Of a DNA stretch of 19,291 bases, positions 1 to 6,411 are shown piece after piece. The translations under genes and the position numbers were made by a program. The stretch is from Chloroflexota bacterium (GTDB lineage Bacteria > Chloroflexota > Dehalococcoidia > UBA3495). Below the pieces are notes generated by a model, which worked only from the letters and a program-made list of their open reading frames with translations, was not told where the DNA came from and searched no databases. Location of the stretch: positions 1 to 19,291 of the forward strand of contig JADFNR010000050.1 of assembly GCA_022563275.1 (NCBI GenBank), in the 5' to 3' direction. Numbering within the stretch: position 1 is the stretch's first letter; every line of letters begins with the position of its first letter.

Positions 1-768
1 CCGTTCCACGCCGGTCACGCCTGCAAGTCGGGCATCACCGCCGCCAAACTGGTGCAGGGCGGCTTCACGGCGGGGACCGACGCCCTGGAAGGACGCTTCG
101 GGTTCATGCGCGCCTTCTCCGGCGGCAAAGACTACGACCCGGAGAAGGCGGCCGCGTCTTTGGGCAGCCGCTGTTTCATGGTGGAGTCGGGGGTCGAGAT
201 CAAGAAATACCCCTGCTGCGGCAGCGCCCACCTGGCCTTGGACGCCACCGCCATGATCCAGCAACGGGAAGCGCTGGATGCGGCCGACATCGAGCGCATC
301 GAGGTCCGGGTGGACTTCGACCCGCCCCGGTCTTTGATCCACTCCCGCCCCAAAGAGGGGCTCGAGGGCAAATTCAGCATGCAGTATTGCCTGGCCGCCG
401 AGATTTTGGACGGGCGGGTGGGCATGTCCAGTTTCACCGACGAACAGGTCATGCGGCCGGAGGCCCAGGAACTCATCCCCAAGATCGAGATGAAGCGTCA
501 CCCCGGTTTCGAGGGACAGACCAGTTGGACCGAGGCCTACAACGAGGTTGAGATCCACCTTAAAGACGGACGGGTGCTGACCCAGCGGGCCGACCGCGCC
601 ACCACCGGAGCGCTGCGCGGGGCCACCGTTGAAGAGGTGCGGACCAAGTTCCTGGACACCGCCTCCGTAGCCCTGACCCACGAAAACGCCGCCGCCACGC
701 TGGAGATGCTGGACCACCTGGAAGACCTGGGCCCAGTCGGGCCGCTGGCTGATTTACTGGGCGGTTAA
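1..768 (+). CDS. MmgE/PrpD family protein, C-terminal part (5' truncated)
   Basis: The frame is open from the first base and ends at TAA 766-768, so the gene enters from the left; the GTG at 52 is an internal codon. Visible residues begin PFHAGHACKSGITAAKLVQGG, the junction between the helical N-terminal domain and the C-terminal domain of the MmgE/PrpD family (2-methylcitrate dehydratase and relatives). A cysteine-containing segment KYPCCGSAHLALDA, an I-E-x-I-E-V strand and the family-typical KFSMQYCLAAEILDGRVG segment follow. The family removes water from, or isomerises, tricarboxylate-like substrates, but many members have unknown substrates, so 2-methylcitrate specificity cannot be claimed. 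No prpC or prpB neighbour is visible. The gene converges on the SDR gene with only 31 bp between stop codons. The family call is firm; the exact reaction is open. Confidence 0.87.
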   Translation, partial: PFHAGHACKSGITAAKLVQGGFTAGTDALEGRFGFMRAFSGGKDYDPEKAAASLGSRCFMVESGVEIKKYPCCGSAHLALDATAMIQQREALDAADIERIEVRVDFDPPRSLIHSRPKEGLEGKFSMQYCLAAEILDGRVGMSSFTDEQVMRPEAQELIPKIEMKRHPGFEGQTSWTEAYNEVEIHLKDGRVLTQRADRATTGALRGATVEEVRTKFLDTASVALTHENAAATLEMLDHLEDLGPVGPLADLLGG

Positions 769-799
769 GCGGGCGACCCCAATCTTCCCACCGACCGAT

Positions 800-1549
800 C
801 TACTGGGCGGTGATGCCGCCGTCGATCACCAACTCTGAGCCGGTCACGAAAGACGATTCGTCGGAGGCCAGATACAACGCGCCGTAGGCGACGTCCTGGG
901 CGGTGCCGATCCTGGACAGCGCAGTCCTGGCCACCGCGGCCTTCCGGCTGTCCGCGTCGGGCCAGACCTGGTCTCCCATGTCGGTGTCGATGGGTCCCGG
1001 GTGGATGGAGTTGGCCCGGATGCCCTCGGCCGCGTACTGGACGGCGGTGGACTTGGTGAAGATCCGCACCGCCCCTTTGGACGCGCTGTAGGCGGAGCTG
1101 GTGCGGCTGCCCACCAGTCCGGCGGTGGACGATATATTGATGATGGAACCGCCGCCCGCCTTTCTCATCTCCGGGATGGCCGCCTTGGTCCCCAGGAACA
1201 CGCCCTTGGCGTTCACTCCCATTATCTCGTCCCATTGTTCAGATGAAGTCTCCAGAACGTGGCCCCGCCGCCAGATGCCCGCGTTGTTCACCAGGATATC
1301 CAACTTCCCAAAGCTGGCTACCGCCGACCTGACCGCCGCGATCCATTCGTCTTCGTTGGTCACGTCCAGATGCACGTAGAGGGCGTCGCCGCCGGCCTCG
1401 GCGATCTCGGCCGCCACGATGGTCCCATCTTGGTCTGCCACGTCGGCCAGCACAACCTTGGCGCCCTCCTGGGCAAACAGCCGGGCTTCCGCGGCGCCCT
1501 GGCCGCGGGCCGCTCCAGTGATCAGCGCTACTTTTCCTTGCAACCGCAT
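800..1549 (-). CDS. Short-chain dehydrogenase/reductase (SDR, classical type)
   Basis: The 249-residue product has normal classical SDR length. It carries the Rossmann motif TGAARGQG at residues 11-18, an acidic residue at D36 after the second strand (usually NAD(H) preference), NNAG at 88-91, N113, S141, and the YxxxK pair Y154/K158; S141 lies the usual 13 residues before Y154. PG at 184-185 and the C-terminal VTGSELVIDGG are also typical. It therefore should be an active NAD-dependent alcohol/ketone oxidoreductase in the cytoplasm; the substrate cannot be read from sequence. The ATG start is supported by a GAGAGG ribosome site six bases upstream on the minus strand. It reads away from the DUF1800 gene and shares its upstream region, including the 11-bp repeats. 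Family relatives include 3-oxoacyl-ACP reductase-like and 3-alpha-hydroxysteroid dehydrogenase-like enzymes. Confidence 0.93.
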   Translation of the reverse strand: MRLQGKVALITGAARGQGAAEARLFAQEGAKVVLADVADQDGTIVAAEIAEAGGDALYVHLDVTNEDEWIAAVRSAVASFGKLDILVNNAGIWRRGHVLETSSEQWDEIMGVNAKGVFLGTKAAIPEMRKAGGGSIINISSTAGLVGSRTSSAYSASKGAVRIFTKSTAVQYAAEGIRANSIHPGPIDTDMGDQVWPDADSRKAAVARTALSRIGTAQDVAYGALYLASDESSFVTGSELVIDGGITAQ

Positions 1550-1622
1550 CTCTTGCCTCTCTGGACCAATCTTTTCGGCTTGCCGGTTCGATGAGCAGTC
1601 TAACGCGAGAGTGGCGCAGACT

Positions 1623-1655
1623 CAATATCACGCCAATATCACGCCAATATCACGA
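1623..1655. repeat. Three tandem 11-bp repeats in the divergent SDR/DUF1800 promoter region
   Basis: CAATATCACGC occurs at 1623-1633 and 1634-1644, and CAATATCACGA at 1645-1655, with no spacer. An 11-bp period is close to one helical turn, so the copies face the same side of DNA, as in a multi-site operator. Read on the minus strand, a weak SDR promoter could overlap them: TTGGCA (1660-1665) and GATATT (1635-1640) with a 19-bp spacer. The array also lies 35 bp upstream of the -35 box proposed for the DUF1800 operon. Binding by a regulator is inference. Confidence 0.8.
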
Positions 1656-1689
1656 TAGATGCCAACTCCAAATGATTATTTGATAGTTA

Positions 1690-1719
1690 TTGACAATGAA
1701 AACCCACCACGACTAATAT
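1690..1719 (+). promoter_or_regulatory. Candidate sigma-70 promoter for the DUF1800 cluster
   Basis: TTGACA at 1690-1695 matches the -35 consensus fully. TAATAT at 1714-1719, 18 bp downstream, is a 4/6 match to the -10 box (ACTAAT at 1712-1717 with a 16-bp spacer is the alternative). The stretch 1660-1725 is clearly more A/T-rich than its surroundings. Transcription would start near 1726, leaving a leader of about 100 nt before the DUF1800 start. Confidence 0.5.
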
Positions 1720-1828
1720 ATGAGACTAGACCTATAGGCCGAAGTGTGCCTTGAAATTGCCTGTCCCCAGGAATATATCCGGTATGTCTCGCCTGATTTA
1801 AAGAGCATCACCGAATGAGAGGAGCAAT

Positions 1829-3232
1829 ATGAGTGACCAGGATATCGCCTTGATGGCCCACCTCATGCGCCGCGCTGGATTTGGCGCCACCCGTGACGAG
1901 CTTGAAGCCCGCGTTGCCAAGGGCTACGAAGCCACGGTGGAGGAACTTCTCAATACCCAAGAACAAGAAGAACTTGACCGCAACGAAATGCAGCGCTTCC
2001 ACCCGTGGACCTGGCGTCCGGGAACCCTCCCCGGCATGGGCGCCGCTGAGTGGCTGCACGACCTGGTCAACACCAAGCGCCCCCTGGAAGAGAAGATGGC
2101 CCTTTTCTGGCACGGCCTCTTCGCCACCGGCGTCTCCAAGGTGGACCACTACGACGATGTCATGGACATGATCATTAAATTTAGGCAGAAGGGCTTGGGC
2201 GACTTCCGCGAACTGCTCCTTGAGATGGCCAAAGACCCAGCCATGATCTACTGGCTGGACAACAACGACAACCATGCCGACGCAGTCAACGAGAACTGGG
2301 GCCGTGAATTGCTGGAACTCTTCAGCATGGGCGTGGGCAACTACACCGAAGATGACGTACGGGATTGCTCCCGGTCCTTCACCGGCTGGACCATCCAGCC
2401 CAAGCTGCCCCGGGGCCCCATCGGCCGTCACGACTGGTTCTTCGAGTTCAAAGAGGAAGACCACGACGACACCGAGAAGACCTTCTTGGGCCACACCGGC
2501 AATTTCGACGGCGAAGACATCATCCGGTTCATCACCGATGACCCGGCCTGCGCCCGGTTCATCGCCCGCCACCTCTACAACTTCTTCGTGGCCGACGAAG
2601 CCCAGGTCCCCGCATGGTCGGTGACCCCGCCCCGCGACCCTGAAGCCGTTGACCTGCTGGCCAACACCCTGATGAACAACGGCTACGACATGCGCACCAC
2701 CCTGCGTGTGCTGTTCAACTCCGACTTCTTCAAGAACTCCCGCTACGAGCGGCTGAAGAACCCCACCGAAGTGGTGGTTGGCACTCTTCGGCTGGTCGGC
2801 GGCGCCGAGTTCCCGGCTCCCGGCATCGGCGACCTGTCCCGTCAGCCCAGCTACATGGGCCAAGACCTGCTGAATCCTCCTTCCGTTGAGGGTTGGCACA
2901 CCGGCGCCGAGTGGATCAACAGCGGCTCATTGATGCGCCGCGTGAACTTCACCGCCGAACTGGTGGGTGACGTTTCCCGCCCCGGTATCCGGAACATGGT
3001 CGACCGGATGATCGCCAGTGGCGACACTTCGCCCGAGGCTGTGGTCGACGGCTGCTTGGACCTGATGGGCCCGTTGGAAGTTAATCCCGAGAGCCACGTC
3101 GAGTTGGTCGGCTTCGCGCAAGAAGGCGGCGACTTCTCCTGGAAATCGGCCGAAGACATAGAAAAATCCACGGTCCGCGTATCCGAGTTGCTCCAGTTGA
3201 TCGTCTCGTTGCGTGAGTACCAGTACGCCTAA
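1829..3232 (+). CDS. DUF1800 family protein
   Basis: The 467-residue product matches the DUF1800 family along its length. It opens with HLMRRAGFGAT (residues 11-21), then EEKMALFWHGLFATG (from about 87), NENWGRELLELFSMGVGNY (154-172) with EDDVRDCSRSFTGW (174-187), and near the end PPSVEGWHTGAEWINSGSLMRRVNF. The biochemical role of the family is not established. It is repeatedly found next to DUF1501, as here (22 bp downstream), so the two probably act together. Most family members I know of are preceded by a signal peptide. Here the conserved motif begins at residue 11, leaving no room for one. The start is supported by AGAGGAG a few bases upstream of the ATG. It is the first gene of a likely operon driven from the promoter near 1690. 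Confidence 0.92.
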   Translation: MSDQDIALMAHLMRRAGFGATRDELEARVAKGYEATVEELLNTQEQEELDRNEMQRFHPWTWRPGTLPGMGAAEWLHDLVNTKRPLEEKMALFWHGLFATGVSKVDHYDDVMDMIIKFRQKGLGDFRELLLEMAKDPAMIYWLDNNDNHADAVNENWGRELLELFSMGVGNYTEDDVRDCSRSFTGWTIQPKLPRGPIGRHDWFFEFKEEDHDDTEKTFLGHTGNFDGEDIIRFITDDPACARFIARHLYNFFVADEAQVPAWSVTPPRDPEAVDLLANTLMNNGYDMRTTLRVLFNSDFFKNSRYERLKNPTEVVVGTLRLVGGAEFPAPGIGDLSRQPSYMGQDLLNPPSVEGWHTGAEWINSGSLMRRVNFTAELVGDVSRPGIRNMVDRMIASGDTSPEAVVDGCLDLMGPLEVNPESHVELVGFAQEGGDFSWKSAEDIEKSTVRVSELLQLIVSLREYQYA

Positions 3233-3254
3233 ATCGTAGGAGGATAGCTAACAG

Positions 3255-4385
3255 ATGACTAGCACAAAGAAAGACCCGGTCCTGGTTGTATTCCAGTTGT
3301 CGGGGGGCAATGACTATCTGAACACGGTTATTCCCTACGCCAACCCGATCTACCACGACGCCCGCCCCACGGTGGGAATCGCCGAAGACCGCGTGATCAA
3401 GATCGATGACAAAGTTGGGTTCCACCCCGAGATGGGTCCTCTAAAGAAGATCTACGACCGGGGCGACATGGCCATCATCCATGGCATCGGCTACCCCAAC
3501 TCCCCTCGCTCCCATTTCCGCTCGATGGACATCTGGCACACCTGCGAGCCCATCCAGCTTGGAACCGAGGGTTGGCTGGGCCGCGCCACCCGCGACCTCG
3601 ACCCCGGCAAAGAAAACGTGCTCACCACAGTCAGCTTCGGTCCCTCCCTGTTCCGGGCCCTGACACTGACCGGGACCCCGGTGGCGGTCGTTGACGACCT
3701 GGACAACTACGGCCTGCTTACCGGCATCACCGAAGTTGAACAGCGGAACAAGATATTGGACCGCTTCGCCCGGATGTACTCTCCGGCCATCGGCAGCAGC
3801 GCCGTGATGGATTACCTGGGCCAGACCGGCCTGGACACCCTGAAAGGCGCCGACATCCTGAACAAGGCCCCCGTGATGTACTCCTCCAACGTTGAGTACC
3901 CCGACACCCCCATCGCCAAGAAGTTGAAGGGGATCGCCCAGGTGCACATGGCCAACTTCGGGACCCGCATCTTCTACGTCGATCACGGCAGCTTCGACAG
4001 CCACTCCAACCAAACCGGCATGGCCGACAAGCTGTGGAAGGACGTTTCCGAGGGCCTGGACGCCTTCTTGGACGACCTCCGCGAGCACGACGTCAGCGAC
4101 AACGTCGCGGTCCTGATGTTCACCGAGTTCGGCCGGCGGACCCATGACAACGGTTCCGGCACCGACCACGGCGCCGGCGGAGCCGCTTTCATGTTCGGCG
4201 ACGCCGTCAAGGGCGGACAATACAGCGAGTTCCCGTCCATGGAGGCCAAGGACCTGGAACAGGGTGACGTCGTACCCAACTACGACTTCCGCGGCCTGTA
4301 CACCACCATCCTGGAAGATTTCATGGGCCTGGACGGAAAACCCATCGTGGATGGCAGCTTCGAGAAATTGCCCATCTTCGCCTAG
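3255..4385 (+). CDS. DUF1501 family protein (alkaline-phosphatase/sulfatase-like fold)
   Basis: The 376-residue product has the DUF1501 landmarks in order: FQLSGGNDYLNTVIPY (13-28), HGIGYPNSPRSHFRSMDIW (76-94), GWLGR (106-110), DHGSFDSHSNQ (243-253) and FTEFGRRTHDNGSGTDHGAGG (289-309). The family is distantly related to alkaline phosphatases and sulfatases; D20, the D/H residues at 243-250 and D304/H305 are plausible metal ligands by analogy, which is inference. No substrate is known. Typical members carry a twin-arginine signal, but this one starts MTSTKKDPVL directly before the first core strand and lacks any leader. The start has AGGAGG at 3238-3243, 11 bases upstream of the ATG. It follows DUF1800 by 22 bp, consistent with co-transcription and a shared complex or pathway. 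Confidence 0.92.
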   Translation: MTSTKKDPVLVVFQLSGGNDYLNTVIPYANPIYHDARPTVGIAEDRVIKIDDKVGFHPEMGPLKKIYDRGDMAIIHGIGYPNSPRSHFRSMDIWHTCEPIQLGTEGWLGRATRDLDPGKENVLTTVSFGPSLFRALTLTGTPVAVVDDLDNYGLLTGITEVEQRNKILDRFARMYSPAIGSSAVMDYLGQTGLDTLKGADILNKAPVMYSSNVEYPDTPIAKKLKGIAQVHMANFGTRIFYVDHGSFDSHSNQTGMADKLWKDVSEGLDAFLDDLREHDVSDNVAVLMFTEFGRRTHDNGSGTDHGAGGAAFMFGDAVKGGQYSEFPSMEAKDLEQGDVVPNYDFRGLYTTILEDFMGLDGKPIVDGSFEKLPIFA

Positions 4386-4444
4386 GCGGACCAGCCGATC
4401 CGTCCAGGCCAGCCGGTCTGGACCAATCGGTAGATTCAGCAAAA

Positions 4445-4470
4445 TACGGGCGGCGCATGCGCCGCCCGTA
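4445..4470. repeat. 26-bp perfect palindrome between DUF1501 and NHL genes
   Basis: The half-site TACGGGCGGCGCA is followed directly by its exact reverse complement. As RNA it could form an 11-bp, very GC-rich stem with a 4-nt loop. It lies 59 bp after the DUF1501 stop. No U-tract follows on the plus strand (AATAAGATG); on the minus strand TTTTG follows, giving only a weak terminator-like profile. It could be an mRNA-stabilising or partially terminating hairpin inside the operon, or a dimeric protein-binding site. The rest of 4386-4538 shows nothing but the NHL ribosome site. Confidence 0.85.
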
Positions 4471-4538
4471 ATAAGATGTCCCGGCGCACGGACCAGCGGA
4501 ATGCTGTCCCGCCGGCCATCAATATACGGAGGAAAATA

Positions 4539-5603
4539 ATGCTTACGGAAACAGTGGCAGGCAGGACCTACGATTACAGCCACAACGTTGGCCGCGGTGC
4601 CCAGTCGGGAATGGGATTCAACTGGCCTGTGTCCATGACCTTCGCTCCCGACGGCACCGTTTACGTCGCCAATCGGGGCAGCGAGAGCATCAGCAACGTC
4701 GGCTGGAACCGCACCGGGGTGGGCCAGCGGATCTCCAAGCTCACCATCGGCGCCCAGTGGGGCGAAGAAGAGTTCCTGGGTGAATTCAGCCGGTACGGAA
4801 ACGGCGACGGCCAATTGATCTGGCCGGCCGGCATCGCTTCCAACGACCAGGGCGAGATATTCGTCACCGACGAATGGCTGAACCGGGTGTCAGTGTTCGA
4901 CAAGGACGACAAGCTTGTCCGCTCCTTCGACACCGTCCAACCCGGTGAAAGCGAACCCAACGGCGCTTCCGGCATCGCCATCGCCGCGGACGGCACCATC
5001 TATGTCAGCGACAGCCGCAGCCATAAAATACGGATGTTTAAGAATGATGGAACTTTCATCAGTTCCTTCGGGACCAAGGGCGTGAGCGAAGGACAGTTCG
5101 ACTCCCCTTGGGGCCTGACCGTGGACAAAGACGGCAAGGTTTACGTTGCCGACTTCAATAACCACCGGGTCCAGAAGTTCTCGGCCGACGGCAAGTTCGA
5201 GGCCCAGATCGGCCGGCCCGGCAACAAACGCGGCGACTTGAACAACCCCACCGATGTGGCCGTCGATCCCGATGGCGACATCTACGTCTGCGACTGGAGC
5301 AAGAACGACTGGGACCGGGGCCGGGTCCACATCTTCACCCCAGAAGGCCAGTTCCTGACCTCTCTGGTCGGTGACGCTCAAGTGTTGTCGCAATGGGCGC
5401 AGATGACCGTCGACGCCAACGCCGACTACGCCAAGCGCCGCCGGGAAGTCCACTCCACCGAGCCCGAATGGACCTTCGCCCAGCCCACCGCAGTGGAATG
5501 GGACACGGCCAACAACCGGCTGATGGTGGCGGACACCCAACGCAGCCGCCTGCAGATCTACAACAAGCAGTCGGGCTATCTGGTGCCGCAGCTCAACCTC
5601 TGA
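4539..5603 (+). CDS. NHL-repeat beta-propeller protein
   Basis: The 354-residue product is built from about six NHL-type blades. Each has the pattern P-x-G/D-I/V-A followed by DG-x-I/V-YV-x-D and a short H/N-R-V/I strand; clear examples start at about FNWPVSMTFAPDGTVYVANRG, WPAGIASNDQGEIFVTDE, ASGIAIAADGTIYVSDS, SPWGLTVDKDGKVYVADF, NPTDVAVDPDGDIYVCDW and QPTAVEWDTANNRLMVADT. Such propellers bind proteins, ligands or metals, and some are peptidyl-glycine lyase-like enzymes; no catalytic assignment is possible here. I start at ATG 4539 because GGAGGA (4528-4533) precedes it by five bases and the frame before it (from ATG 4476) runs through the intergenic spacer. No signal peptide is evident. 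It follows DUF1501 by 153 bp and ends before a strong terminator, so it probably belongs to the same unit. Confidence 0.9.
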   Translation: MLTETVAGRTYDYSHNVGRGAQSGMGFNWPVSMTFAPDGTVYVANRGSESISNVGWNRTGVGQRISKLTIGAQWGEEEFLGEFSRYGNGDGQLIWPAGIASNDQGEIFVTDEWLNRVSVFDKDDKLVRSFDTVQPGESEPNGASGIAIAADGTIYVSDSRSHKIRMFKNDGTFISSFGTKGVSEGQFDSPWGLTVDKDGKVYVADFNNHRVQKFSADGKFEAQIGRPGNKRGDLNNPTDVAVDPDGDIYVCDWSKNDWDRGRVHIFTPEGQFLTSLVGDAQVLSQWAQMTVDANADYAKRRREVHSTEPEWTFAQPTAVEWDTANNRLMVADTQRSRLQIYNKQSGYLVPQLNL

Positions 5604-5658
5604 TTCAAGAGGCCAGCGGCCACGGCCGCCGGTATTTCAGATCAATCAGGAGCAACGA

Positions 5659-5700
5659 AACCTTGGCGGAGCCGTAACGGTCTCCGCCAAGGTTATTTTT
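5659..5700 (+). terminator. Rho-independent terminator of the DUF1800-DUF1501-NHL cluster
   Basis: A perfect 13-bp stem (AACCTTGGCGGAG at 5659-5671 pairing with 5682-5694) encloses a 10-nt loop that can itself pair CCG with CGG. It is followed at once by ATTTTT (5695-5700). It lies 55 bp after the NHL stop, closing the transcription unit. Confidence 0.93.
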
Positions 5701-5792
5701 AGAGAGTTTCGGAACGCCCTTATCCCAAACTTCCAGGACCTTTGGACCCATGACAGATTCCATCCTTCTCGTCCCGGCGCGGTATCTGCGTT

Positions 5793-6128
5793 ATGCCTAA
5801 GCCAATGGACCGAGAAGCCCGAGCCGGTTTCCTCAAGATGGCGCTGGAACAGCCCGAGATGACCTGCGCCGACACCCCCATCGAGATACTGGAGGCCGCC
5901 TCCGCCGAGGCCGAGCCGACACCATTCATGGAGGAATACTTCGCCACCGGCCACGCCGAATGGTTGGCCCTCAAGCACGGGCGCAGGATAAGCCTTCCCC
6001 AGAACCTGATTGACCGCGCAATATTGGTCCTCTGGAACCGGGCCTGCCTGCTCGACACCGACCGTTTGCTGGGCCAGACCAGCCCCGACGCCAACAAACC
6101 CTTCTTCAGCGACGAAGGGCTGTACTGA
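5793..6128 (+). CDS. Hypothetical protein, 111 residues
   Basis: I do not recognise this family. The predicted protein (MPKPMDREARAGFLKM...) is soluble and acidic in its first half (EAASAEAEPTPFMEEYF), with a more hydrophobic helix-like segment ISLPQNLIDRAILVLWNRACLL near residues 69-90. There is no signal peptide or membrane span and a single cysteine at about position 25 and another near 88. Third codon positions are GC-rich like the neighbouring genes, supporting coding. No Shine-Dalgarno sequence is seen before ATG 5793 and an in-frame TGA at 5751 limits upstream extension, so the start is uncertain; ATG 5805 is an alternative. It lies 92 bp after a strong terminator and so needs its own promoter, which I could not identify. 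A repeat-rich spacer follows. Confidence 0.55.
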   Translation: MPKPMDREARAGFLKMALEQPEMTCADTPIEILEAASAEAEPTPFMEEYFATGHAEWLALKHGRRISLPQNLIDRAILVLWNRACLLDTDRLLGQTSPDANKPFFSDEGLY

Positions 6129-6160
6129 TGGACGCGGTATCCATGGCTTTCCGATTTAAA

Positions 6161-6230
6161 GTCTGTCATTCTGACCCCGACATCGATCGGGAGAAGAATC
6201 TCGTTGCAACTGAGCAAACCTATTGCAACG
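6161..6230. repeat. Intergenic palindromic repeat (TGTCATTCTGA... type)
   Basis: The stretch GTCTGTCATTCTGACCCCGA followed by CATCGATCGGGAGAAGAATC resembles dispersed intergenic repeats with a TGTCATTCTGA...GAAGAATC layout seen in many bacterial genomes. CCCGA (6176-6180) pairs with TCGGG (6187-6191). A second perfect 8-bp inverted repeat, CGTTGCAA at 6202-6209 and TTGCAACG at 6223-6230, lies just downstream. A 61-codon frame starting at 6128 crosses this repeat and the next one and is judged spurious. Copy number elsewhere in the genome cannot be seen from here. Confidence 0.65.
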
Positions 6231-6260
6231 AATGGAACCCGATGGTTGCGGAATGTACTA

Positions 6261-6370
6261 AAATCCCCCTTGATCCCCCTTTTAGAAAGGGGGAGACGAT
6301 TCCGGCTCAATAAGTCGCTGCCGGGCACCGAAGGTAATTCCCCCTTTCGTAAAGGGGGCTAGGGGGATTT
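6261..6370. repeat. 110-bp inverted-repeat element with CCCCCTTT hairpins
   Basis: The outer arms are AAATCCCCCTTGATCCCCCT (6261-6280) and AAAGGGGGCTAGGGGGATTT (6351-6370), nearly perfect inverted copies. Each arm is part of its own small hairpin: CCCCCTTT-TAG-AAAGGGGG at 6275-6293 and CCCCCTTT-CGT-AAAGGGGG at 6340-6358. This is the well-known 'aaatccccct...aggggg' type of dispersed intergenic repeat, which often generates spurious peptides such as KIPLDPPFRKGE. It ends 41 bp before the aminotransferase start. It could act as a MITE-like or REP-like element; mobility is inference. Confidence 0.8.
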
Positions 6371-6411
6371 CCGCCCTCGCAGCCAAGCTCCACAGCATTA
6401 AGAGGTGAACC

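Noticed and set aside
4476..4538. Upstream ATG that would lengthen the NHL protein by 21 residues
   Set aside because: The added residues are basic, not signal-like, and come from the spacer; the ATG at 4539 has an excellent GGAGGA site.
3441..4814. 457-codon minus-strand frame opposite DUF1501 and the NHL gene start
   Set aside because: It covers DUF1501, the palindrome and part of the NHL gene; the sense frames carry conserved family motifs and ribosome sites.
6128..6313. 61-codon frame just after the hypothetical gene
   Set aside because: It runs across two intergenic repeat types; peptides such as KIPLDPPFRKGE are typical false products of these repeats.
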